Shown here piece after piece: positions 51,462 to 60,477 of a stretch of 64,000 bases of DNA (the stretch's first letter is position 1; every line of letters starts with the position of its first letter). The stretch is taken from the NCBI GenBank assembly GCA_040079795.1, contig JBEBJQ010000006.1, forward strand, positions 26,810 through 90,809, in the 5' to 3' direction. The translations under genes and the position numbers were made by a program. The DNA comes from SXIZ01 sp040079795. GTDB taxonomy: Bacteria > Pseudomonadota > Gammaproteobacteria > Methylococcales > Methylomonadaceae. The notes below the pieces were generated by a model. It searched no databases and was not told the DNA's origin. It was given only the letters and a program-made list of their open reading frames with translations.

Positions 51462-52439
51462 TTACAAAAATAATCCATCAATAGGGGACGAGGCTGAAGC
51501 AAAGCGTTTTCTAGGCATACGGCCTGCTAAATAAGCTTCGCGTCCCGCTTCAATGCCTTTGCGCATTGCCGATGCCATCAGGATCGGGTTTTGTGCTGCG
51601 GCAATGGCGGTATTCATCAGTACGCCTGCACAGCCTAATTCCATTGCAATTGCTGCATCGGAAGCGGTACCAACCCCTGCATCCACTAAAATGGGTACGC
51701 CAGCATTTTCTACAATGGTTAAAATATTGTAGGGGTTGCGTATGCCTAAGCCGGAGCCAATAGGGGCTGCCAGCGGCATGACCGCCACACAGCCAATGTT
51801 TTCGAGACGTTTGGCAGCGATTGGATCATCATTGGTGTACACCATGACATCAAAGCCGTCTTTAACCAATAGTTCAGCGGCCAGATAAGTTTCTGCGACA
51901 TCCGGAAACAGGGTAAGCTGGTCGGCCAACACTTCCAGTTTAACCAGCTTATGCCCGCCTAATAGTTCCCGTGCCAGACGGCAGGTCCTAACTGCGTCAT
52001 CGGCGCTGAAGCAACCAGCAGTATTGGGGAGGATGGTATATTTATCCGGGGAAATAACATCCAGCAAATTAGGTTCATTGGGATTTTGGCCAATGTTGGT
52101 GCGCCTGAGCGCTACGGTTACAATTTCTGCTCCGCTGGCTTCAATGGCCAGACGGGTTTCCTCTAAATCTTTATATTTGCCGGTACCGACTAATAGCCTC
52201 GACGTATAACTTTTTCCGGCCAGCATAAAGCTGTCGTCTTGCCCGCCGCCAATGGCATGCACAATTTCAAGGCGGTCGTTGTCGTTTAAACGATGACTTG
52301 CAAACTGATCGTAAGGCAGGATTTCCTTATTGAGCTCTACCGCTATTTTCTTACCGGTCAAGCCTAATTCGGCAATGACTGATGCTACTGTTGCGTGTTC
52401 TGCAAAAGACCGGTTTTCGCCATTGATAGTTACGTTCAT
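51462..52439 (-). CDS. thiSG: ThiS-ThiG fusion (sulfur carrier protein plus thiazole synthase)
   Basis: A 325-residue single frame holds ThiS (about 1-66), a ubiquitin-like fold starting MNVTINGENRSFAE and ending in the diglycine of AIGGGQ, and ThiG (about 70-325). ThiG shows LLVGTGKYKDLEETRLAIE, the Schiff-base lysine region KLVKLEVL, LPNTAGCFSADDAVR, PLAAPIGSGLGIRNP and VLMNTAIAAA. Normally ThiS ends at a free Gly-Gly that carries sulfur to ThiG; here the carboxyl end is fused, so processing or another sulfur route is required. The start overlaps the upstream DAHP synthase gene by 4 bp, and no TPP riboswitch is seen. Confidence 0.93.
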   Translation of the reverse strand: MNVTINGENRSFAEHATVASVIAELGLTGKKIAVELNKEILPYDQFASHRLNDNDRLEIVHAIGGGQDDSFMLAGKSYTSRLLVGTGKYKDLEETRLAIEASGAEIVTVALRRTNIGQNPNEPNLLDVISPDKYTILPNTAGCFSADDAVRTCRLARELLGGHKLVKLEVLADQLTLFPDVAETYLAAELLVKDGFDVMVYTNDDPIAAKRLENIGCVAVMPLAAPIGSGLGIRNPYNILTIVENAGVPILVDAGVGTASDAAIAMELGCAGVLMNTAIAAAQNPILMASAMRKGIEAGREAYLAGRMPRKRFASASSPIDGLFL

Positions 52440-53521
52440 GCTGATTCCTGCTGTTTGGTAATGGCTCTGCGTTGTTGCACAGCGGTCGCCAACGACTGTA
52501 ATAAATGTTCGGTATCTTGCCAGCCTAAACAGCCATCGGTAATGCTTTGTCCATAAACCAGCGGTTGCCCTTCAATAACATCTTGCCGTCCTGATTTAAG
52601 GTGGCTTTCGATCATGACGCCGGTGATCCGACTATCCCCTTTGGCAATTTGCAGGCTAACATCTTCACCGACCAGTAGTTGTCGTTGACATTGTTTTAGG
52701 CTGTTGTCGTGGCTAAAGTCGATCATGATATTTTGCGGTAGCCCGGCTTTTTCAAGTCCTTCGGCAACTTTTTCAACATGGATTGCATCATAATTTGGCT
52801 GATTGTTGCCGCCTCTTAAAATGAGATGAGCATCATGGTTGCCGGAGGTCGAAAAGATCGCAGAGCGGCCCGCTTTGGTCACCGACAAAAAGTTATGTGG
52901 GCTGTTGGCTGCCCGAATGGCGTCAATGGCGATTTTGATGCCGCCATCAGTCGCATTTTTAAAACCTACCGGGCAGGACAGGCCGGATGCTAATTCGCGG
53001 TGTACTTGGCTTTCAGTAGTTCTGGCACCGATCGCTCCCCAGGCAATCAAGTCTGAAAAATACTGCGGTGTAATTAAATCCAGGTATTCGGTCGCCGCCG
53101 GAATGCCTAAGTCACCAAGATCCAATAATAATTGCCGCGCAATCCGTAGGCCTTTATTGACATTAAAACTCGAATTAAGATCAGGATCGTTAATTAAACC
53201 CTTCCAGCCAACCGTGGTACGCGGCTTTTCAAAATACACACGCATGACAATTAATAAGTCGCCTTTAAGGGCATCTTTAATGACTTTGAGCTTTTTAGCA
53301 TAATCGGTTGCGGCGTGGGTGTCATGAATTGAGCAGGGGCCTACGATCACTAACAACCGATCATCGGTTTTGTTTAGAATGTTATGGATGTCTTTGCGGG
53401 TATCAAACGTGGTTTGCGCTGCGGAGCCGGTTATAGGCATTTCTTCGTGGCACTGGTCGGGCGCAACAACTTCTTGCATGCCAATTATTCTTAAATCATC
53501 GGTGTTGTAGTGTTTTTGCAT
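52436..53521 (-). CDS. 3-deoxy-7-phosphoheptulonate (DAHP) synthase, type I
   Basis: DAHP synthase condenses phosphoenolpyruvate with erythrose 4-phosphate, the first shikimate step. The 361-residue protein has the type I-alpha motifs LLVIVGPCSIHDTHAATDYA, MRVYFEKPRTTVGWKGLINDP (seen as RVYFEKPRTTVGWKG), AATEYLDLITPQY, GARTTESQVHRELASGL, GFKNATDGGI and the metal-site IDFSHDNS. Which aromatic amino acid inhibits it cannot be read, so I give no aroF/G/H symbol. Its stop overlaps the thiSG start (ATGA), an unusual pairing of aromatic and thiamine genes. Confidence 0.92.
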   Translation of the reverse strand: MQKHYNTDDLRIIGMQEVVAPDQCHEEMPITGSAAQTTFDTRKDIHNILNKTDDRLLVIVGPCSIHDTHAATDYAKKLKVIKDALKGDLLIVMRVYFEKPRTTVGWKGLINDPDLNSSFNVNKGLRIARQLLLDLGDLGIPAATEYLDLITPQYFSDLIAWGAIGARTTESQVHRELASGLSCPVGFKNATDGGIKIAIDAIRAANSPHNFLSVTKAGRSAIFSTSGNHDAHLILRGGNNQPNYDAIHVEKVAEGLEKAGLPQNIMIDFSHDNSLKQCQRQLLVGEDVSLQIAKGDSRITGVMIESHLKSGRQDVIEGQPLVYGQSITDGCLGWQDTEHLLQSLATAVQQRRAITKQQESA

Positions 53522-53951
53522 GGCCTTTACTAATTCGTTGATACGCAGGTGATCACAGTTAAAACGGGATATTTTAACTGGTTTGGGCGTTTATTGTTAG
53601 TTTTTGGCTTTATTAACGCGGCTGTTTTGGGCAGTCATAACTTTAATTTGACTACAGGGGAATATAGGGTCAAGAGGTAAAGCACTTGCAAGCAATTCAA
53701 GTGAAGAACAGTTTATTACAAACGGTTTACTATCGGCTTTAGTTTAATATCGCGCTGATTTTAGATATATAAATTGCCTAAATGATATTCTTCGCTGTTT
53801 GGGCTATTGGTTTTCTGTAAAAGGTGCAATTTTGCCCTTTTTATCAAAAGGGCTAAGATTGCCAGCTTAAACATTGAAAAGCCTTTACATTTACGTTGCC
53901 AAGGTTACTCGCCTTGTAAGTGGCGGCGTTGGTTGGATTGAGATGTTTGGC
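53522..53951. other. 430-bp spacer upstream of the DAHP synthase gene
   Basis: No gene is seen. It holds the promoter side of the DAHP synthase gene, not placed, and one hairpin, GCCCTTTT/AAAAGGGC at 53834-53853, which lacks a T run on either strand. Confidence 0.45.
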
Positions 53952-54470
53952 TTATGCTGCATTTAACTCTTCATTTTCATATAAACGGACTTTTTTCCAG
54001 CCTGCAAATTTTTCATTATGGAAAGGGAGGTCGTGATCAATGGAGTGCTCGTAACACATTCTAAACAGACGTGCGGTTCTAAAAGCATGTAATTCATCGT
54101 CTGCGGTAATGGTTTGAATATTGCCTACCTGAAAGGTTTTATTACAGGATTTACGGTTATTAACCCAAAAGACGGTATAGCACAAATAGCTTTTATCTTT
54201 GCGGTGATCGTATTTGATGGTTCTGGAAACTCCCGTTACACCGGTGGTGGTTTTATTCTTGGGTGGTTTAAGAAAGCGGGTTTTACTGCCTTTTAATACC
54301 ACTAACATTTGGTCGCGCCAAGCGATAGCGGCTTTGAGCGATTTTGTCCTGCTGCCCCAAAGTTTGTGGGAAAAATAGCGGCTATTTTCTTTGCCGCGTC
54401 TGACGATGCGCACTTGATAACCGAAGGCATCGGGTTCGGTGATATGTTTATGTTTAAGTTTAACGTTCAT
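53952..54470 (-). CDS. Protein with two tandem AP2-like DNA-binding domains
   Basis: About 172 residues, basic. The first AP2-like unit (about 8-60) reads YQVRIVRRGKENSRYFS then SLKAAIAWRDQML, a strand-strand-helix pattern ending in the common IAWRD. The second (about 75-140) reads TGVTGVSRTIKYDHRKDKSY split by CYTVFWVNNRKSCNKTFQVG and a helix with HAFRTARLFRMCYEHS. AP2 domains, known from plant factors, also occur in bacterial proteins and homing nucleases. No nuclease motif is seen here. ATG 54470 or GTG 54506 could be the start; neither has a strong ribosome site. Standing alone, it may be a regulator or the remains of a mobile gene. Confidence 0.68.
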   Translation of the reverse strand: MNVKLKHKHITEPDAFGYQVRIVRRGKENSRYFSHKLWGSRTKSLKAAIAWRDQMLVVLKGSKTRFLKPPKNKTTTGVTGVSRTIKYDHRKDKSYLCYTVFWVNNRKSCNKTFQVGNIQTITADDELHAFRTARLFRMCYEHSIDHDLPFHNEKFAGWKKVRLYENEELNAA

Positions 54471-54872
54471 TTTATTAACGAATCTACGCAATTTTGCTGT
54501 TAGCACATGAGTCTGCTAGGGTGAATATAGGGTTATTTCCTTTATTTACTGGCACAGCACTCGTTCACGTGGACACAAAAAACAGCTTGCCACTCCCTAC
54601 CAGACTGAAGCGTTTGTACACAAAAACTAACAGTTAGGATCAGTGCTTAAGTTAGCGGTAAGAATTTAAAATTCTTTAATAAAATTAAGAGACGTTAATT
54701 TGTCGTTAGTTCACAGCAAAGTATTGTTCAAGCATTAAAAAAATCAAGTTCGTTGCCACTATAATCGACAATAACCTACTATTTTGGTATAACATAAGCT
54801 CGGGTCATTTAAATAAAAGTGGCTGGTATTTTTTTTGTAAATTTATGATTTATAATGCAAGGGAGTTAAGTG
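54471..54872. other. 400-bp spacer between divergent AP2 and peroxiredoxin genes
   Basis: No gene is seen. A TATAAT hexamer at 54760-54765 could belong to the peroxiredoxin promoter but lacks a good -35 box at normal spacing. An activator such as OxyR could compensate; no site is recognisable by eye. Confidence 0.4.
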
Positions 54873-55478
54873 ATGAGTGTTTTAGTTGGTAAACAAGCCC
54901 CGGATTTTACAGTTCCTGCTGTTTTAGGCGATGGTCAGATTGTGGATTCATTCACGTTTTCACAAGCCACAAAAGGCAAATATGCCATGGTTTTTTTCTA
55001 TCCATTGGATTTTACGTTCGTTTGCCCTAGTGAATTGATTGCGTTGGATCATCGTATTGATGAGTTTAAAAGCCGCAACGTTGAAGTGGTTGCGGTGTCA
55101 ATAGATTCACATTTTACGCATAATGCCTGGCGCAATACCCCTATCAATCAAGGGGGGATCGGCGCGGTTCGCTATACTATGGCGGCTGATATAGCGCACA
55201 GCATTTGTAAAGACTATGATGTGGAAGCGGATGCGCCTGCGGTAGCCTATCGGGGTAGTTTTTTAATTGACCGCAGCGGTAAAGTGCGCCACCAAGTGGT
55301 TAATGACTTACCGTTAGGCCGTAACATTGATGAAATGCTGCGCATGGTTGATGCTTTACAATTTTTTGAAGAAAATGGTGAAGTTTGCCCGGCTGGCTGG
55401 AAAAAAGGTGATGCCGGTATGAATGCAAGCCCTAAAGGTGTTGCGGACTATTTAGGCAAAAACGCCGATAAATTGTAA
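54873..55478 (+). CDS. Typical 2-Cys peroxiredoxin (AhpC/TSA family)
   Basis: A 201-residue thiol peroxidase that reduces H2O2 and organic peroxides. The peroxidatic cysteine is in FYPLDFTFVCPSELIAL (about residue 50), the resolving cysteine in NGEVCPAGWKKGD (about 170), with RGSFLIDRSGKVRH between them. Both cysteines and the tail helix mark the typical 2-Cys type. ATG 54873 follows AAGGGAG; a GTG sits 3 bp earlier. No ahpF gene is adjacent, so its reductant is probably thioredoxin (inference). Confidence 0.93.
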   Translation: MSVLVGKQAPDFTVPAVLGDGQIVDSFTFSQATKGKYAMVFFYPLDFTFVCPSELIALDHRIDEFKSRNVEVVAVSIDSHFTHNAWRNTPINQGGIGAVRYTMAADIAHSICKDYDVEADAPAVAYRGSFLIDRSGKVRHQVVNDLPLGRNIDEMLRMVDALQFFEENGEVCPAGWKKGDAGMNASPKGVADYLGKNADKL

Positions 55479-55494
55479 TACCCTACTATTTATC

Positions 55495-55525
55495 AAGCGC
55501 ACCCACCTATTATTCGGGTGCGCTT
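55495..55525 (+). terminator. Hairpin terminator between convergent genes
   Basis: AAGCGCACCC (55495-55504) and GGGTGCGCTT (55516-55525) form a perfect 10-bp stem 17 bases after the peroxiredoxin stop. Only a short T-rich tail follows. It also faces the convergent small membrane protein gene. Confidence 0.7.
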
Positions 55526-55542
55526 GTTCATTCCTTTAAAAA

Positions 55543-55830
55543 TCATTGTAGATTTTTTTGTACATCTGCCAGTAGTTTTTTTCTTACCAGTACCGCAGCG
55601 AGAACTGCCGCGATCGCCGGTAAATGCCTTATGACTGATAACAGCATCCATGAGCGGTTAGGCAAGCTGTTTAATAATGGATTAGCAACGGCTAAGGTTA
55701 CAATCCACCAGATTAGCCAATAGCCTATCAACCCAATAAGTATCCATTTAACCGGATTCTCCTTCTGTGCCGTTGCGGTTTGAAAAAACCAAACCAACAC
55801 AATAATGGCTGCAATTTTTGCTAGCATCAT
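55543..55830 (-). CDS. Small membrane protein of unknown function (95 residues)
   Basis: Three hydrophobic stretches are visible: about 2-20 (possibly a signal anchor, AAIIVLVWFFQTATA), 27-48 (VKWILIGLIGYWLIWWIVTLAV) and 62-83 (LLSVIRHLPAIAAVLAAVLV). The C-terminus is short and charged (RKKLLADVQKNLQ). Two adjacent ATG codons precede LAKIA, with GGGGAT upstream as ribosome site. No family recognised. It is divergent from the asmA-like gene. Confidence 0.68.
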   Translation of the reverse strand: MMLAKIAAIIVLVWFFQTATAQKENPVKWILIGLIGYWLIWWIVTLAVANPLLNSLPNRSWMLLSVIRHLPAIAAVLAAVLVRKKLLADVQKNLQ

Positions 55831-55965
55831 AATTAATATCCCCCTTTTTTATTATAAGAATTTACAGCTATGGGTTTAGCCTTTACCTGAAGTTAAGCGC
55901 AAACATGCTAACCTATAGCGGTCTGTATCATATTACCAAAACGGCAATGGTGAAATAAAAAAACC

Positions 55966-58074
55966 ATGAAAAAATCATTAAAAGCCACTTTTTTGCTTCT
56001 GGGCGTGTTTAGTGTCGTGTTGTTATTGGTAGGCATTAGTTTATTCCTGCTCATAAATCCCAATGCGTTTAAACCTGAGCTTTCGGCGCTTGTGAAACAA
56101 CACACGGGCAGGGTGCTTACTATTCCCGGTGATCTTAAACTGGCGATTTTCCCTGCGCCGGGTATCAAAATAGGCAAAATGGCTTTAAGTAATGCCGCAA
56201 ATTTCCCGGATCAGCCTTTTGCTGAAGTTGCATCAGCGCAAATAAGCATTAAGTGGTTGCCATTACTAACCAATAAATTTGAATTGGGCAAGATACAGCT
56301 AGAGGGTTTATCGCTGAACTTATCAAAAAATAAACAGGGTGAAACTAACTGGTCGGATCTAAACAAACTTTCTGAAACGACGGCTATTAATACGCCTTTA
56401 GATATTAAGGATAGTGATGAAACTGCTGTTGCTAAGCTCCTGGTAGAAGAATTAAGCGTAGCGCATGGGCATATAGTGTGGCAGGATCAGCAGGCTGAGC
56501 GAATGATTGACTTGAATGCGGTGCAAATTACCGTAAATAAGCTCGGGGTTGACAGGCCTATTGCGCTCTCTCTGGGTTTTAACCTTACCAAGCCAGGCAT
56601 GAATAGTGTGCATAAAATTCAGTTAAGCACACAGCTGACCTTGAATAATGCGTTGGATAGGTTGAGCGCTAAGGATATTAAGGTTAATTCCCTCTCTACA
56701 GGTGAGCAAATACCTGGTGAACAGTTAAAGCTGGCGGGTTTGGTTAAAGCAATTGAATATCAACCAACGCTACAAACGATTAAAGTGGAAGGGCTACAGC
56801 TTAATACCCAGAATGTAACTATAAATGCTGACGTTAGTGGCCGCCAGCTCCGGGATAATCCGGATATACGCGGCACAGCGCAGGTGGCAGCCTTTAATGT
56901 TAAAGAGTTTATGCGGCTACAAGGCTTGGTGGTTCCCGTGATGCAGGACCCGACGGTATTGGACAGTTTAGTGGCGGATTTATCTGTGCAAGCCACCGAT
57001 CATTCGGTTACCTTTAATAATGTCAATCTTAGGTTGGATCAGAGCAGCTTAAAAGGGTCTGCTGAGCTGACTGATTTTAAACAGCCTGCTATGATTTTTT
57101 CCGCAGAAATTGACACGCTGAATGCTGATCGCTATTTTGCACCACAGGCTAATATTCCCTCGCCCATTCTCTCATCAGCGGTGGTAGTCGCTGCTACCGA
57201 CCAAGCGTTGCAGCCTTTGGAACGCCTAAAAAATCTAGCGCTTAACGGCAACATTTTGATCCGGCAATTACATATGAAGCAACTGGATTTGCAGGATGTG
57301 AATCTGGCTATACAAAGCAAAGCCGGGCAAATTCAAACGCAACAGACTATTAAAGGGCTGTTTCAAGGCTCATATCAAGGGAATGCGTCGCTGGCCTTGC
57401 TGGATAATATTCCAAAGGTCAGTGTCGATGAAAAAATAGCACATATCAATGTAGAATCCTTACTGCATGCTTTAAACTCAAAAACAGCTTTGACAGGAGT
57501 TATGAATGCCTCCGCTCAGTTGCATGGCCAAGGGGACAGCACACAAGCGCTTAAAGCATCGCTCGCAGGGGATATTCAGTTTCTGTTAGAAAACACTGCA
57601 ATCAAAGGCTTAAATATCCAAAAGCTACTGGATAGCGTTAAATCCCTTATCAGCGGGCAAGCTATTCCCTCAGCACTTAAAACTGGACAAAGTGTGTTCA
57701 ATCAAGTGCAAGGGACGGCAAACGTAAAGGGGGGCATCATTGAAAATCATGATTTAGTGGCGACATCGGCTAGTGTTTTGATGACCGGTGAAGGGCAGGT
57801 TGATTTGAATACCGATCAAATAGCGTACACGCTAAAAGCGCGTTTATTAAATGCCGCAACGCCTATCAAAGAAACCGATGCTTGGCCGCTGTCCTTGAAA
57901 ATTGGCGGCAAGTTGAATAACCCCAGTTTTACAGTTGATATTGTCGATGCTCTGTTAGAGGAAAATAAGCTGAAAATAGAAGAGAAGAAAACCGAATTAC
58001 TTGAAAAACTGGATAAAACCCTGCATAAAAAATTAGGCATTGGTACTTCTGAACTGCTTAAAAAACTTTTTTAA
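55966..58074 (+). CDS. AsmA family envelope protein
   Basis: A 702-residue protein anchored by one N-terminal helix (FLLLGVFSVVLLLVGISLFLL, about 8-28), with the rest periplasmic. NPNAFKPELSALVKQHTGRVL opens the AsmA domain, followed by LKLAIFPAPGIKIGKMALSN and the C-terminal AsmA region near LDLNTDQIAYTLKARLL (seen as VDLNTDQIAYTLKA). AsmA proteins resemble chorein-type lipid bridges and affect outer-membrane lipid balance. It sits 47 bp before mutY, an order seen in other gammaproteobacteria. The C-terminus is a charged helix. Confidence 0.88.
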   Translation: MKKSLKATFLLLGVFSVVLLLVGISLFLLINPNAFKPELSALVKQHTGRVLTIPGDLKLAIFPAPGIKIGKMALSNAANFPDQPFAEVASAQISIKWLPLLTNKFELGKIQLEGLSLNLSKNKQGETNWSDLNKLSETTAINTPLDIKDSDETAVAKLLVEELSVAHGHIVWQDQQAERMIDLNAVQITVNKLGVDRPIALSLGFNLTKPGMNSVHKIQLSTQLTLNNALDRLSAKDIKVNSLSTGEQIPGEQLKLAGLVKAIEYQPTLQTIKVEGLQLNTQNVTINADVSGRQLRDNPDIRGTAQVAAFNVKEFMRLQGLVVPVMQDPTVLDSLVADLSVQATDHSVTFNNVNLRLDQSSLKGSAELTDFKQPAMIFSAEIDTLNADRYFAPQANIPSPILSSAVVVAATDQALQPLERLKNLALNGNILIRQLHMKQLDLQDVNLAIQSKAGQIQTQQTIKGLFQGSYQGNASLALLDNIPKVSVDEKIAHINVESLLHALNSKTALTGVMNASAQLHGQGDSTQALKASLAGDIQFLLENTAIKGLNIQKLLDSVKSLISGQAIPSALKTGQSVFNQVQGTANVKGGIIENHDLVATSASVLMTGEGQVDLNTDQIAYTLKARLLNAATPIKETDAWPLSLKIGGKLNNPSFTVDIVDALLEENKLKIEEKKTELLEKLDKTLHKKLGIGTSELLKKLF

Positions 58075-58121
58075 GCTGAATTTGTTGCGCGATTGCTAGG
58101 CTACAAAATCTTAATAAACTG

Positions 58122-59186
58122 ATGCAAATTAAACGCTTCCAACAAAACCTCTTGAACTGGTTTGATCGGCATGGCCGTAAAGACCTTCCCTGGCAGCTCA
58201 ATAAATCCGGTTATAGCGTGTGGGTGTCGGAAGTGATGTTGCAACAAACCCAGGTCAATACCGTAATCCCTTATTTTTTAAGGTTTATGGATAAATTCCC
58301 AACCCTTGAAGCTTTAGCGGCAGCCAATCAGGAAGAAGTCTTACATCTCTGGACGGGACTGGGCTACTATGCACGCGCACGGAATTTACATAAAGCAGCG
58401 CAAATCATACAGAAAGATTGGCAAGGGCGTTTTCCAGATACACTTGGACAGCTTCTGGAATTGCCGGGCATTGGCCGATCAACAGCCGCGGCTATATTAT
58501 CGCTGAGCGCCGGTCAGCATCATGCTATTTTGGATGGTAATGTTAAAAGAATTCTGAGCCGTTTTTTCAAAGTGGAAGGATGGGCTGGCGACCTTGCGGT
58601 GATAAAACAACTTTGGCAATTTTCTGAAGCGGTTACGCCTGAACTGCGCTGTGCTGATTTTAATCAAGCCCTGATGGACTTGGGTTCCAGTCTTTGTAGC
58701 CGAAGTAAGCCCCAGTGTGGTCAATGTCCGTTGCAAGCGGATTGTGGGGCTTTTCAAAGCGGTCAAACGAATCAATATCCCAAGTCAAAACCTAAAAAAA
58801 GTTTGCCGGAAAGGGAAAGTTTTTTTCTACTGTTAAGCAATGCCAATCAGGAAGTTTTATTAGAAAAACGTCCCTCAAAAGGTCTGTGGGGTGGGTTGTG
58901 GGCGTTTCCGCAATTTATTGGCCTTGATGAAATTACGCCTTGGCTAAACCAGCATTATCTGGAAAATTCTGGGCAAATCGAGCTTTGGGAACCGTTCCGG
59001 CATACCTTCACACATTTTCATCTACACATTAAACCGGTACATTTGGTAATTACCCAGCCAACTGAAGCGATTGATTCCCAACAACATTGCTGGTATCGGC
59101 ATGACAGATCTAGCGCTTTGGGTATGCCGACGCCTGTTGTTAAGCTGTTGTTACAAATTGAGGGTAGGCTGGATAATGGTTTTTAA
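58122..59186 (+). CDS. mutY: A/G-specific adenine DNA glycosylase
   Basis: MutY removes adenine paired with 8-oxoguanine. The 354-residue protein has DLPWQ (about 21-25), the catalytic Glu in WVSEVMLQQTQV, the helix-hairpin-helix LLELPGIGRSTAAAIL followed by the catalytic Asp in ILDGNVKRIL, and the [4Fe-4S] loop with spacing C-X6-C-X2-C-X5-C in CSRSKPQCGQCPLQADC. A C-terminal NUDIX-like domain (about 225-350) with RPSKGLWGGLWAFPQF reads the oxidised base. Normal length. Confidence 0.95.
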   Translation: MQIKRFQQNLLNWFDRHGRKDLPWQLNKSGYSVWVSEVMLQQTQVNTVIPYFLRFMDKFPTLEALAAANQEEVLHLWTGLGYYARARNLHKAAQIIQKDWQGRFPDTLGQLLELPGIGRSTAAAILSLSAGQHHAILDGNVKRILSRFFKVEGWAGDLAVIKQLWQFSEAVTPELRCADFNQALMDLGSSLCSRSKPQCGQCPLQADCGAFQSGQTNQYPKSKPKKSLPERESFFLLLSNANQEVLLEKRPSKGLWGGLWAFPQFIGLDEITPWLNQHYLENSGQIELWEPFRHTFTHFHLHIKPVHLVITQPTEAIDSQQHCWYRHDRSSALGMPTPVVKLLLQIEGRLDNGF

Positions 59187-59360
59187 GTTAATTGTTTTCT
59201 CGCATCATTTCAGAATGGCCTTGAAAGCTACCTTGGTTGTCTAATTGCGGGGCATTTCAGGTTGAAATTGTAATTGACAAGGGCTGTGTAAACAGGTTTA
59301 CAGCGCTTTATTGACTGCTATAGTGAGGCCAAGTAATAGATTGATAGCGTCAGGCAAAAA

Positions 59361-59397
59361 CAGCGCCATACCGGCATAGATTGCCGGTATGGCGCTG
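59361..59397 (-). terminator. Strong terminator between mutY and rdgC
   Basis: CAGCGCCATACCGGCA (59361-59376) and TGCCGGTATGGCGCTG (59382-59397) form a perfect 16-bp stem with a 5-base loop. Read on the minus strand it is followed by TTTTT, so it best serves rdgC, though it may also stop transcription from mutY. Confidence 0.88.
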
Positions 59398-59410
59398 TGG
59401 GTGTATCTTG

Positions 59411-60322
59411 TTAAGATTTTAATTCCCCATCAAATAGCTCTAATAGGCGGGGTAACAAGTTGGCTAACTCCAAGGTCATGATAGAGAAGTCGACATCAAA
59501 ACGTTCGAATTCATCTTCGGCGGCAGTATCGGCTACTTGATCCTGAATGAGTTCCAAAAATTTTAGGCGTTTAATACCTAAATTTTCATCAATGATAAAG
59601 CTAATCCGGTCATCCCAGGTAATGGCTAGCTTAATCACTTGCTTACCGGTGTCCAGGTGATTTTTAATTTCCGGTAAGGCCAGATCATGGCGTTTACAGC
59701 GTATCGTGCCGCCGGCTTCTTCAGGGGCGCGTAGTTCGCACTCGTCTTCGATTTTAATGTCGCTGGGGGGTAGTTTATCGGAAAAGAGCCATTGGGTTAG
59801 CGTGATGACTGGCTTTGTAACTGTCAAGGGCGGAATAACCGGTAAGGAGCCTAAGCATTTACGGAGATTGCTGAGCAAGTCTTCGGCTTTTTTGGCGGAG
59901 GCAGAATCAACCACCAGCCAGCCGCCTTTAGGATCAATATAAGCGTAGGTTTTTTTGGAAAATGCGAACGCGCGTGGCAAAAGTTCAAAAATAATTTCAT
60001 CTTTAATGGCAGTACTCTCTTTTTTGGGTAGCTTACGGTTTTCCCGGTCTTCAATTTCTTGAATTTTTTCTTGCACCATTTCGCTAATAACCGCGGCCGG
60101 CAATACTTTTTCTTCCCGTTTTGCACAGATCATAATGAAACCATTACTGCTGTGAATCAGTTGCCCGCTATTTTTTCCTACGGGAGAAGTCCAGCCAAAA
60201 CTGGCGTCTTCATGTTTGCCGCAAGGTTTAAACGGCATGGCTTGCAGTTTTTCTTCAATTTCAGTTGGGGATAGGCTAAAAGGTTCGGTAAAACGAAATA
60301 AAGTTAGATTTTTAAACCACAT
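59411..60322 (-). CDS. rdgC: Recombination-associated protein RdgC
   Basis: RdgC is a ring-forming double-strand DNA-binding protein that restrains RecA. Starting at ATG 60322 gives 303 residues, exactly the E. coli length, and the family N-terminus MWFKNLTLFRFTEPF. Other fixed segments: FKPCGKHEDASFGWTSP, ICAKREEKVLPAAVI, LPRAFAFSKKTYAYID, and near the end the acidic region (DTAAEDEFERFDVDF). The longer frame to 60451 has no support. A strong terminator follows. Confidence 0.94.
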   Translation of the reverse strand: MWFKNLTLFRFTEPFSLSPTEIEEKLQAMPFKPCGKHEDASFGWTSPVGKNSGQLIHSSNGFIMICAKREEKVLPAAVISEMVQEKIQEIEDRENRKLPKKESTAIKDEIIFELLPRAFAFSKKTYAYIDPKGGWLVVDSASAKKAEDLLSNLRKCLGSLPVIPPLTVTKPVITLTQWLFSDKLPPSDIKIEDECELRAPEEAGGTIRCKRHDLALPEIKNHLDTGKQVIKLAITWDDRISFIIDENLGIKRLKFLELIQDQVADTAAEDEFERFDVDFSIMTLELANLLPRLLELFDGELKS

Positions 60323-60477
60323 GGCTATTGTATAGTTCCTGACTAAAAAAGTTGCCATTATCGCAAATTTCAATCTGGATAAGCACAATAGTTTTGCACG
60401 ATGGATTTTTGAATCCTCCTCCCGGGCAACAAGGTGGGGCGTATGGTACACTGGTCCTATTTGGCAAAGAGGCGTTT

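Noticed and set aside
52440..53700. TPP riboswitch controlling thiSG
   Set aside because: thiSG overlaps the DAHP synthase gene with no room for one, and I see no thi-box-like string ahead of that gene.
53834..53853. Hairpin GCCCTTTT/AAAAGGGC as a terminator
   Set aside because: There is no T run on either strand and it lies in the middle of a spacer.
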